The position numbers and the translations under genes are program-made. The notes under the pieces are model-generated. The model had not been told where the DNA came from. It ran no database searches and worked only from the letters and a program-made list of their open reading frames with translations. A stretch of 10,530 nucleotides of DNA from Comamonadaceae bacterium (lineage in GTDB: Bacteria > Pseudomonadota > Gammaproteobacteria > Burkholderiales > Burkholderiaceae_C): assembly GCA_021286965.1 (NCBI GenBank), contig JAJTBK010000140.1, forward strand, positions 1 through 10,530. Reading direction: 5' to 3'. Positions 1 to 6,949 of this stretch are shown here, piece by piece; the first letter of the stretch is position 1, and every line of letters starts with the position of its first letter.

Positions 1-293
1 GCCAGAGGCGGGGGCGGTGCCTCGTGCCATTCGGGCAAGGCCAGCGCGCGGTGCAGCAGGGCCTCAAAAATCGCATCCTTGCTGGCGAAATGCGCATACA
101 ACCCGCCCTTGGAGAGCCCGCAGCGGCGCCCGATGCCCGCCATCGTCGTGGCTGCAAAGCCGTGTGCGGAGAACTCCGCCAGGGCTGCATCGAGGATTTG
201 CGCCACGCGAACCTGCGGCGCCAGGCGTCGGCGCAGGGCGGGTGCGGCGGTGGCGTGGGCCGGCGCAAGGGAGGAGGGTGGGTGCTGCAGCAT
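1..293 (-). CDS. TetR/AcrR-family transcriptional repressor, N-terminal part (3' end outside the window)
   Basis: The minus-strand frame read from the ATG at 293 gives 97 residues with no stop before the window edge, so the gene is truncated by the window. An Ala/Pro-rich N-terminal tail of about 25 residues is followed by a TetR DNA-binding domain: a first helix with QILDAALAEFSAHGFAAT (about 32-49), then the helix-turn-helix MAGIGRRCGLSKGGLYAHFASKD (about 51-73 in two overlapping parts), where GLSKGGLYAHF is the family hallmark. The ligand-binding C-terminal domain is not visible, so neither ligand nor subfamily can be named. An in-frame GTG at 320 could extend it by nine codons; neither start has a clear ribosome binding site. 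It is divergent from the efflux operon at 460-6878, the usual arrangement for a local repressor that also controls itself. Identity as TetR is secure; the target is inferred. Confidence 0.9.
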   Translation of the reverse strand, partial: MLQHPPSSLAPAHATAAPALRRRLAPQVRVAQILDAALAEFSAHGFAATTMAGIGRRCGLSKGGLYAHFASKDAIFEALLHRALALPEWHEAPPPPL

Positions 294-325
294 GGAGTGG
301 AGCGGCCATTGTGCGCACACTAACT

Positions 326-339
326 ACCGACCAGTCAGT
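326..339. promoter_or_regulatory. Candidate TetR operator (imperfect dyad ACCGACC/AGTCAGT)
   Basis: The two 7-base halves ACCGACC and AGTCAGT are inverted repeats with five of seven positions matching; each half reads ACyGACy toward the centre. Such short, partly symmetric 14-base dyads are common operators of TetR-family repressors. The site lies just downstream of the candidate tetR -10 box and overlaps its predicted start of transcription, so binding would block tetR expression. An outer repeat, ACCGA at 326-330 and TCGGT at 346-350, adds further symmetry. Control of the efflux operon from the same site is likely but inferred. Confidence 0.5.
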
Positions 340-341
340 CG

Positions 342-370
342 TTTATCGGTTGATTTTTGACTTTCGTCAA
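342..370 (-). promoter_or_regulatory. Candidate sigma-70 promoter of the tetR gene
   Basis: On the minus strand TTGACG (370-365) is followed by a 17-base spacer and GATAAA (347-342). The -35 box matches the consensus at five of six positions, the -10 box at four of six, and the spacing is ideal. Transcription would start near 335, about 40 bases before the tetR ATG at 293. This is a sequence match only. Confidence 0.5.
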
Positions 371-371
371 A
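356..371. repeat. Perfect inverted repeat TTTGAC-N4-GTCAAA in the divergent spacer
   Basis: Six-base arms at 356-361 and 366-371 are exact reverse complements around a TTTC loop. The right arm supplies the -35 box TTGACG of the candidate leftward tetR promoter. The left arm supplies a -35-like TTGACT on the plus strand, but no good -10 follows it at 16-18 bases, so the rightward promoter stays unassigned. The repeat could be a second regulator site or chance symmetry. Confidence 0.45.
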
Positions 372-459
372 CAAAAGGAGCTGACTGCGCTTAGAGTCGC
401 CTGGGGCTAACCCTTGTTGCTGGCCTCGTCTTCGGTTCCGATTCCCCAGGAAGCGCTCC

Positions 460-1920
460 ATGCCCCATGCCTTTCCTTCTGCCGCGCCGGCGCTGGCTGC
501 CGCCCTGCTGCTGGCGGGTTGCACCACGCTGGCGCCGCCCTTGGCGGCTCCGGCCCTGCCCGTGCCGGCGCAATACGCCGAGGCTGCAGCGGCAGAGACC
601 GCCGAGCTTGCCGTGCCCGCCTGGCACGACTATTTCACCGACCCGGCGCTGCAGGCCGTGATAGCAGAGGCGCTGGCCCACAACCGCGACCTGCGCCTGG
701 CCACGCTGCGCGTGGCCGAGGCCCGCGCCGCCTATGGCATACAGCGCGCCGACGCGCTGCCCAGCGTGGGCGCCAGCGCGGGCATCGCGCGCATCGGCCT
801 GCCCGACAACCTGGGCACCGGGCTGCCGCCCTCCGTGGCCGCGATGGTGCCCGGCACGCTGACCAGCTACAGCGCCTTTGCCGGCATCAGCAGCTGGGAG
901 CTGGACCTGTGGGGCCGCGTGCGCAGCCTGAGCGATGCGGCGCTGCGCCAATACTTCGCCGCCGAATGGGCGCAGCGCGGCGCCACGGTGAGCCTGATTG
1001 CGCAGACGGCCAACGCCTGGCTGGCGCTGCGCGAAACCGACGAACGCTTAACGCTGGCGCACCAGGCGCTGGACAATCGCAGCGAATCACTGCGCATCTT
1101 CAGCCGGCGCGTCGATGTAGGCGCCACCTCGCGGCTGGACCTGACCCAGGTGCGCACGCTGCACCAGCAGGCACAGGCACTGGTGGCGCAGCTGGAGCAG
1201 CAGCGCGCCACGCAACAGCATGCGCTGGATCTGATCGTCGGCGCGCCCACGCCCGTGGCGGTCAGCGCCAGCCAACCCGCCGCCGACGCGCTGCGCCCCC
1301 TGCCCGCGGGCCTGCCGTCCGAGCTGCTCACGCGCCGCCCCGACATCCAGGCCGCCGAGCAGCAGCTACGCGCCGCCCACGCCCAGATCGGCGCGGCGCG
1401 CGCGGCCTTCCTGCCGCGCATCGCGCTGACCGCGATGGCCGGCAGCGCCAGCAGCGACCTGGGCGACCTGTTCGGCAGCGGCACCGGCGCCTGGCTGTTC
1501 CAGCCCAGCATCGGCATTCCGCTGTTCACGGCGGGCAAGCTGAAGAACAACCTGAACCTGGCCGAGGTGCGGCGCGACGCCGCCGTGGCGCAGTACGAAA
1601 AGGCCATCCAGGGGGCGTTTCGCGACGTATCCGACGCGCTGGCCGCGCAGCAGGGCCTGGCGCGGCAGGTGCAGGTGCTGGGCGACATGCACGCCACCCA
1701 GGCCGAGCGCGCACGCCTGTCACGCCTGCGCTACGACAACGGCGCCGCACGCTTCTTCGAGGTGCTGGATGCCGAGCGCGACCTGCTCGCCACGGCGCAG
1801 CAGCTGGCGCAGATGCAGCGCGCCCTGCTGGCCAGCCGCGTGGCGCTGTACGCCGCGCTGGGCGGCGGCGCAGACGCCACCCCTTCCCCCGCATCCACGA
1901 ACGCGAGCGCAACACCATGA
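460..1920 (+). CDS. Outer-membrane efflux lipoprotein (OprM/NodT-type, TolC superfamily)
   Basis: This 486-residue protein is the outer-membrane exit duct of a tripartite exporter. The N-terminus has a short hydrophobic signal ending in the lipobox LAGC, with the lipidated cysteine at residue 21, so it should be processed by signal peptidase II and anchored in the outer membrane. Two outer-membrane efflux protein repeats follow, about 60-250 and 270-470. Family landmarks are [10 protein letters not shown] near 145, [20 protein letters not shown] opening the second repeat, and the closing [17 protein letters not shown]. The length fits the OprM/NodT/CusC group. AGGAAG at 448-453 sits six bases before the ATG, and no earlier in-frame start codon lies close by. 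The stop overlaps the adaptor start as ATGA, implying co-translation with its partners. The signal's n-region has a histidine but no lysine or arginine, which is unusual. Substrate unknown. Confidence 0.95.
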   Translation: MPHAFPSAAPALAAALLLAGCTTLAPPLAAPALPVPAQYAEAAAAETAELAVPAWHDYFTDPALQAVIAEALAHNRDLRLATLRVAEARAAYGIQRADALPSVGASAGIARIGLPDNLGTGLPPSVAAMVPGTLTSYSAFAGISSWELDLWGRVRSLSDAALRQYFAAEWAQRGATVSLIAQTANAWLALRETDERLTLAHQALDNRSESLRIFSRRVDVGATSRLDLTQVRTLHQQAQALVAQLEQQRATQQHALDLIVGAPTPVAVSASQPAADALRPLPAGLPSELLTRRPDIQAAEQQLRAAHAQIGAARAAFLPRIALTAMAGSASSDLGDLFGSGTGAWLFQPSIGIPLFTAGKLKNNLNLAEVRRDAAVAQYEKAIQGAFRDVSDALAAQQGLARQVQVLGDMHATQAERARLSRLRYDNGAARFFEVLDAERDLLATAQQLAQMQRALLASRVALYAALGGGADATPSPASTNASATP

Positions 1921-2987
1921 ACCCGACCGTTAAAAAATGGATTCCCGCCGCCATCGCGCTGGCGCTGGCCGTGGGCGGCTATACCTACTGGGCCGGCCAG
2001 CACAACGCCGGGCCAGGCGCGGGCTTCGTCAGCGGCAACGGCCGCATCGAGGCCACCGAGGTGGACGTGGCCACCAAGCTGCCCGGCCGTGTGCAGGCCA
2101 TCCTGGTGGACGAAGGCGCCTTCGTGCAGGCCGGCCAGCCGCTGGCGCGCATGGACATCGTCAGCCTGCGGGCGCAGCGCGAAGAGGCCGCCGCGCGCCA
2201 GGCGCAGGCCCGGACGGCCGTGGACACCGCGCGCGCCCAGGTGGCGCTGCGCGAGAGCGATATACGCTCCGCCGAGGCCCAGGTGGCGGCGCGCGCCGCC
2301 GAGCTCGACGCCGCCCAGCGCCGCCTGGCGCGCTCGACCACGCTGGAGAAGGAAGGCGCCTCCTCCGGCCAGGAGCTGGACGACGACCGCGCCCGCGTGC
2401 GCAGCCAGCAGGCGGCGCTGGACGCCGCCAAGGCCCAGGTGGCCGCCGCGCAGGCGGCGGTGACTGCTGCCAAGGCGCAGGCCACCGGCTCGGTGGCATC
2501 GACCGATGCGGCCGTGGCCACCGTTGCCCGCATCGACGCCGACCTGCAGGACGCGCAGCTGGTGGCCCCGCGCGACGGGCGCGTGCAGTTCCTGGTGGCC
2601 CAGCCCGGCGAGGTGCTGGGCGCGGGCGGCAAGGTGCTGAACCTGGTTGATCTGTCCGACGTGTACATGAGCTTCTTCCTGCCCGAGACCGTGGCCGGCC
2701 GCGTACCACTGGGCGCCGAGGTGCGCATCGTGCTCGACGCCGCGCCGCAGTTGGTGATCCCAGCGCAGGTCAGCTTCGTCGCCAGCACGGCGCAGTTCAC
2801 ACCCAAGACGGTGGAGACGGCGAGCGAGCGGCAAAAGCTTATGTTCCGCGTCAAGGCGCGCATCGACCGCGCGCTGCTTGCCAAGTACCTGGAGCAGGTC
2901 AAGACCGGCCTGCCCGGCGTGGCCTGGGTGCGGCTCGATGCCGCGCAGCCCTGGCCCGCCAGCCTGGCCAACGCCCTGCAGCCATGA
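1917..2987 (+). CDS. yhiI: HlyD/YhiI-family periplasmic adaptor (membrane fusion protein)
   Basis: This 356-residue adaptor bridges the inner-membrane ABC transporter and the outer-membrane duct. One N-terminal membrane anchor (about 8-25) is followed by the first half of a biotinyl-lipoyl-like domain ([20 protein letters not shown], about 41-60). A long Ala/Gln/Arg-rich coiled-coil hairpin occupies about 85-205. The second lipoyl half begins at LVAPRDGRV (215-223), and a beta-barrel region leads to the motif FTPKTVET...RQKLMFRVK near 300. That motif and the length (E. coli YhiI is about 355) tie it to the YhiI branch found beside RbbA. The start is the ATG overlapping the previous stop; a longer reading of this frame from 414 is the out-of-frame shadow of the outer-membrane gene. 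Its stop overlaps the next start as ATGA. No Shine-Dalgarno is obvious, so translational coupling is likely. Confidence 0.93.
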   Translation: MNPTVKKWIPAAIALALAVGGYTYWAGQHNAGPGAGFVSGNGRIEATEVDVATKLPGRVQAILVDEGAFVQAGQPLARMDIVSLRAQREEAAARQAQARTAVDTARAQVALRESDIRSAEAQVAARAAELDAAQRRLARSTTLEKEGASSGQELDDDRARVRSQQAALDAAKAQVAAAQAAVTAAKAQATGSVASTDAAVATVARIDADLQDAQLVAPRDGRVQFLVAQPGEVLGAGGKVLNLVDLSDVYMSFFLPETVAGRVPLGAEVRIVLDAAPQLVIPAQVSFVASTAQFTPKTVETASERQKLMFRVKARIDRALLAKYLEQVKTGLPGVAWVRLDAAQPWPASLANALQP

Positions 2988-5737
2988 CGCAGGGCGAGCC
3001 CGGCATCCACCCGCCTGTCGTGCGCCTGCAGGACGTGCGCCTGCATTACGGCCAGGCGCAGGCGCTGGCCGGCGTCACGCTCGATGTGCCGGCCGGCCGC
3101 ATGGTCGGCCTGATCGGCCCGGACGGCGTGGGCAAGTCCAGCCTGCTGTCGCTGATCGCCGGCGCACGCGCCGTGCAGGAGGGCAGCGTGCAGGTACTGG
3201 GCGGCGACATGGCCAGCAAGGCGCACCGCGACGCCGTCTGCCCGCGCATCGCCTACATGCCCCAGGGCCTGGGCAAGAACCTGTACCCCACGCTGTCGGT
3301 CGAGGAAAACCTGCAGTTCTTCGCGCGCCTGTTCGGCCACGGCGGCGCGGAGCGGCGCCGGCGCATCGACGAGCTGACACGCTCCACCGGCCTGCACGCG
3401 TTTCTGGCGCGCCCGGCGGGCAAGCTCTCGGGCGGCATGAAGCAAAAGCTCGGCCTGTGCTGCGCGCTGATCCACGACCCGGATCTGCTGATCCTCGACG
3501 AGCCCACCACCGGCGTCGATCCGCTGGCGCGCGCCCAGTTCTGGGACCTGATCGAGCGCATCCGCCGCCAGCGCCCCGGCATGAGCGTGATGGTGGCCAC
3601 CGCCTACATGGACGAGGCGCAGCGCTTTCACTGGCTGGTGGCCATGGACGAGGGCCAGGTGCTGGCCACGGGCGCGCCGCAGGAGTTGCTGGCGCGCACC
3701 GGCTGCGACTCGCTGGAGGACGCCTTCATCGCCCTCATGCCCGAGGAGAAGAAGCGCGGCCACCAGCCGGTGGTGATTCCGCCGCTGCAGGTGGACGACG
3801 CCGACGTGGCCATCGAGGCCCAGGGCCTGACCATGCGCTTTGGCGACTTCACCGCCGTCGATCACGTCGACTTCCGCATCCGCCGGGGCGAGATCTTCGG
3901 CTTCCTGGGCTCCAACGGCTGCGGCAAATCGACGACCATGAAGATGCTCTGCGGCCTGCTGCCCGCGAGCGACGGCCAGGCCTGGCTGTTCGGCAAGCCG
4001 GTCGATCCGCACGACATCGACACGCGCCGGCGCGTGGGCTATATGTCGCAGGCGTTCTCGCTGTACGGCGAGCTGACAGTGCGGCAGAACCTGGTGCTGC
4101 ACGCGCAGCTGTTCCATGTGCCGGCCGACCAGCAGGCCGCGCGTGTGCAGGCCATGGTCGAGCGCTTTGACCTGCAGGACGATCTGGACGCCCTGCCCGA
4201 GAGCCTGCCGCTGGGCGTGCGCCAGCGCCTGTCGCTGGCCGTGGCCATGGTGCACGAGCCCGAGCTCCTGATCCTGGACGAGCCGACCTCGGGCGTGGAT
4301 CCGATTGCGCGCGACCGCTTCTGGCAGCTGCTGGCCGACCTGTCGCGGCGCGACCGGGTGACCATCTTCATCTCCACCCATTTCATGAACGAGGCCGCGC
4401 GCTGCGACCGCATGTCGATGATGCACGCCGGGCGCGTGCTCGACAGCGACCGGCCGGCCGCGCTCATCGCCAAGCGCGGCGCGGCCACGCTCGAAGAGGC
4501 CTTCATCGGCTACCTGGTCGAGGCCGGCGGCGACGCGCCCGCCCAGGACGAGGCCGAACCCGCACCCGCCGCCGCACAGGCCGCGCCTGCCGCTCCCAGC
4601 ACCGCGCGCGGGCCGGCCTTCAGCCTGCAGCGCCTGTTCAGCTACCTGTGGCGCGAGGCGCTGGAGCTGCAGCGCGACCCGGTGCGCGCCGCCATGGCGC
4701 TGCTCGGTTCGCTGGTGCTGATGTTCGTGATCGGCTACGGCATCACGCTGGATGTGGAAAACCTGCCCTACGCCGTGCTCGACCGCGACCGCACGCAGGC
4801 GAGCCAGAACTACGCGCTGAACCTGTCGGGCTCGCGTTACTTCATCGAGCGCCCGGCCATCGTCGATGAGGCCGACCTCGATCGCCGGATGCGCAGTGGC
4901 GAGTTGTCGCTGGCGATCGAGATCCCGCCCGGCTTCGGGCGCGACCTGCTGCGCGGGCGCCCGGTGCAGATCGCCGCCTGGATCGACGGCGCCATGCCGC
5001 AGCGCGCCGAGACCATTCGTGGCTACGTCGGCGGCCTGCACCAGCAGTGGCTGCAGCAGCAGCTGCGCGAGCGCGGCCTGGCGCTGCCGCAGACGGCCAG
5101 CGTGGAGACGCGCTACCGCTACAACCCCGACGTGAAGAGCCTGCCCGCCATGGTTCCGGCCGTGATTGCGCTGCTGCTGCTGATGCTGCCGGCCATGCTG
5201 ACCGCGCTGGCCGTGGTGCGCGAGAAGGAGCTGGGATCGATCATCAACCTGTACGTCACGCCGGTGACGCGGCTGGAGTTCCTCATTGGCAAGCAGCTGC
5301 CCTACGTCGGGCTGGCGATGTTGAATTTTTTGCTGATGTGCGCCGCCGCCGTCACCGTGTTCGGCGTGCCCATCACCGGCAGCTTCTGGGCGCTGGCGCT
5401 GGCGGCGCTGGTGTACGCCATCGCCGCCACCGGCATCGGCCTGGTGGCCTCGGCAATCACCAACAGCCAGAGCGCGGCCATGTTCATCGCGCTGGTGGTG
5501 ACGCTGGTGCCGGCGGTGCAGTTCAGCGGCCTGCTGCACCCCGTCACGTCGCTGGAAGGGGCGGGCCGCATGATCGGCGACATCTTCCCCGCAACCTACA
5601 TGCTCATCATCAGCCGGGGCGTGTTCAGCAAGGCGCTGGGCCTGCACGATCTGCTGGGCACGCTGGTGCCGCTCTTGATCGCGGTGCCGGTGGTCATGGG
5701 CGCGGCCGTGTTGCTGCTGAAAAAACAGGAGGCGTGA
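2984..5737 (+). CDS. rbbA: RbbA/YhiH-type fusion: two ABC ATPase domains plus one ABC-2 permease domain
   Basis: This 917-residue protein matches RbbA (911 in E. coli) in architecture. ATPase domain 1 has Walker A GPDGVGKS (45-52), signature LSGGMKQ (148-154) and Walker B LLILDEP (168-174), but its H-loop reads ATAYMDEA with Ala207 where histidine is normal. Domain 2 has Walker [10 protein letters not shown] (309-317), a degenerate signature LPLGVRQ (408-414), Walker B LLILDEP (428-434) and an intact H-loop histidine (466). An Ala/Pro-rich linker at about 513-543 leads to an ABC-2 membrane domain: one helix near 571-589, a periplasmic loop of about 130 residues, then about five helices from 724 onward. 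Known of the family: RbbA was named for ribosome-associated ATPase activity. Inferred here: with adaptor, outer-membrane duct and second permease in one operon, the main role is ATP-driven export. It carries both ATPase domains and half the membrane channel; YhhJ supplies the other half. Confidence 0.93.
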   Translation: MTQGEPGIHPPVVRLQDVRLHYGQAQALAGVTLDVPAGRMVGLIGPDGVGKSSLLSLIAGARAVQEGSVQVLGGDMASKAHRDAVCPRIAYMPQGLGKNLYPTLSVEENLQFFARLFGHGGAERRRRIDELTRSTGLHAFLARPAGKLSGGMKQKLGLCCALIHDPDLLILDEPTTGVDPLARAQFWDLIERIRRQRPGMSVMVATAYMDEAQRFHWLVAMDEGQVLATGAPQELLARTGCDSLEDAFIALMPEEKKRGHQPVVIPPLQVDDADVAIEAQGLTMRFGDFTAVDHVDFRIRRGEIFGFLGSNGCGKSTTMKMLCGLLPASDGQAWLFGKPVDPHDIDTRRRVGYMSQAFSLYGELTVRQNLVLHAQLFHVPADQQAARVQAMVERFDLQDDLDALPESLPLGVRQRLSLAVAMVHEPELLILDEPTSGVDPIARDRFWQLLADLSRRDRVTIFISTHFMNEAARCDRMSMMHAGRVLDSDRPAALIAKRGAATLEEAFIGYLVEAGGDAPAQDEAEPAPAAAQAAPAAPSTARGPAFSLQRLFSYLWREALELQRDPVRAAMALLGSLVLMFVIGYGITLDVENLPYAVLDRDRTQASQNYALNLSGSRYFIERPAIVDEADLDRRMRSGELSLAIEIPPGFGRDLLRGRPVQIAAWIDGAMPQRAETIRGYVGGLHQQWLQQQLRERGLALPQTASVETRYRYNPDVKSLPAMVPAVIALLLLMLPAMLTALAVVREKELGSIINLYVTPVTRLEFLIGKQLPYVGLAMLNFLLMCAAAVTVFGVPITGSFWALALAALVYAIAATGIGLVASAITNSQSAAMFIALVVTLVPAVQFSGLLHPVTSLEGAGRMIGDIFPATYMLIISRGVFSKALGLHDLLGTLVPLLIAVPVVMGAAVLLLKKQEA

Positions 5738-5741
5738 CCGT

Positions 5742-6878
5742 ATGAACGCATTCACCCGCCACCTGGCCAACATCGCGCGCCTGGGCGTCAAGGAGCTGTG
5801 GAGCCTGTGGCGCGACCCGATGATGCTGGTGCTCATCGTCTACCTGTTCACCGTGGCCGTGTATTCGTCGGCGCGCGCCATTCCCGAGACGCTGCACCTG
5901 GCCGCCATCGCCGTGGTCGATGAGGACCACTCGCCGCTGTCGCAACGCATCATCGGCGACTTCTACCCGCCGCTGTTCACCCCGCCGGCGCTGATCACGC
6001 GCAGCGAGATGGACGCCGGCATGGACACCGGAGCCTACACCTTCGTGCTCAACATCCCGCCCCATTTCCAGCGCGACGTGCTGGCCGGGCGCACGCCCGC
6101 CGTGCAGCTGAACGTGGACGCCACGCGCATGAGCCAGGCCTTCAGCGGCAGCGGCTACATCCAGCAGATCGTGCTCGGCGAGGTGCAGGACTTCGCGCGC
6201 CGCTACCGCGCCAGCAGCACGCTGCCGGTGGACATGAACGCCCGGATGCGCTTCAACCCGACGCTGACGCAGGCCTGGTTCGGCGGCGCCATGCAGTACA
6301 TCAACTACATCACCCTGGTGTCCATCCTGCTCACCGGCGCGGCGCTGATCCGCGAGCGCGAGCACGGCACCATCGAGCACCTGCTGGTCATGCCCGTGAC
6401 GCCGACCGAGATCATGCTCGGCAAGGTCTGGGCCATGGGCCTGGTGGTGCTGGTGGCGGCGGCGCTGTCGCTGGCCTTCATGCTGCGTGGCGTGCTGGGA
6501 ATGCCGGTTCAGGGCTCGGCGCCGCTGTTCCTCGCCGGCGTGGCGCTGCACCTGTTCGCCACCACCTCCATGGGCATCTTCCTGGCCACGGTGGCGCGCA
6601 CCATGCCGCAGTTCGGCCTGCTGGTGATCCTGACCATATTGCCCATGCAGATGCTCTCGGGCGGCAGCACGCCGTTCGAGTCCATGCCGCTGTTCGTGCA
6701 GCGCGTCATGCAGGTGGCGCCGACCACGCATTTTGTCGAGCTCGCGCAGGCCATCCTGTACCGGGGCGCCGGCATCGACGTGGTCTGGAAACCCTACCTG
6801 ATCCTGGCGCTGATCGGCAGTGCGCTGTTTGCGCTCTCGCTGGCACGCTTTCGCCGGGCCATCAGCCAGATGGCGTAG
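5742..6878 (+). CDS. yhhJ: YhhJ-type ABC-2 transporter permease
   Basis: This 378-residue inner-membrane protein follows the E. coli YhhJ sequence closely (about 374 there). Shared stretches include VNVDATRMSQAFSG, MRFNP, IREREHGTIEHLLVMPVTP, QMLSGGSTPFESMP and THFVELAQAILYRGAG. The layout is typical of ABC-2 permeases: a cytoplasmic N-terminal helix, a first membrane helix (about 27-45), a large periplasmic domain to about 183, then five membrane helices from about 187 to 370. It should pair with the C-terminal membrane domain of the RbbA-like protein to complete the channel. It starts four bases after the preceding stop, and AGGAGG at 5727-5732 lies nine bases before the ATG. It therefore has its own strong ribosome binding site, unlike the two ATGA-coupled starts upstream. 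It is the last gene of the export operon. Confidence 0.95.
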   Translation: MNAFTRHLANIARLGVKELWSLWRDPMMLVLIVYLFTVAVYSSARAIPETLHLAAIAVVDEDHSPLSQRIIGDFYPPLFTPPALITRSEMDAGMDTGAYTFVLNIPPHFQRDVLAGRTPAVQLNVDATRMSQAFSGSGYIQQIVLGEVQDFARRYRASSTLPVDMNARMRFNPTLTQAWFGGAMQYINYITLVSILLTGAALIREREHGTIEHLLVMPVTPTEIMLGKVWAMGLVVLVAAALSLAFMLRGVLGMPVQGSAPLFLAGVALHLFATTSMGIFLATVARTMPQFGLLVILTILPMQMLSGGSTPFESMPLFVQRVMQVAPTTHFVELAQAILYRGAGIDVVWKPYLILALIGSALFALSLARFRRAISQMA

Positions 6879-6949
6879 CAGGGCGCCGATACACTCGCAC
6901 CCTTGCGCCGGGGGCGCTGTGGCACAGGGGTTTTGAGGAGGCAAATAGT
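6879..6949 (+). other. Spacer between the export operon and the yej operon
   Basis: This 71-base gap has no clear rho-independent terminator. A short hairpin, GCGCC-GGG-GGCGC at 6905-6917, lacks a following T tract. TACACT at 6890-6895 matches the -10 consensus at four of six positions and could serve yejA, but only a poor -35 candidate lies 17 bases upstream, inside yhhJ. GAGGAGG at 6935-6941 is the yejA ribosome binding site. Whether yejA has its own promoter or is read through from yhhJ cannot be settled from sequence. Confidence 0.4.

Noticed and set aside
376..410. AGGAG followed by a possible ten-codon leader peptide from CTG at 381
   Set aside because: There is no ATG, GTG or TTG at a suitable distance and no attenuator-like hairpin follows.
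414..1916. Extension of the adaptor frame upstream to 414
   Set aside because: This part is an out-of-frame reading of the outer-membrane lipoprotein gene. The adaptor proper begins at the ATG at 1917 with a membrane anchor.
2984..5737. Reading the two ATPase domains as the separate YbhF type of ABC protein
   Set aside because: YbhF has no fused membrane domain. The 917-residue length, the C-terminal ABC-2 domain and the YhiI and YhhJ neighbours fit RbbA.
1985..5836. Minus-strand open frame of 1283 codons opposite the adaptor and RbbA genes
   Set aside because: It lies antisense to two securely identified genes; its product is rich in His, Gln, Arg and Ala and has no recognisable domain. 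Long stop-free antisense frames are expected where third codon positions are mostly G or C.
6905..6917. GCGCC-GGG-GGCGC hairpin as terminator of the export operon
   Set aside because: The stem is only five pairs and no T tract follows, so intrinsic termination is not supported.
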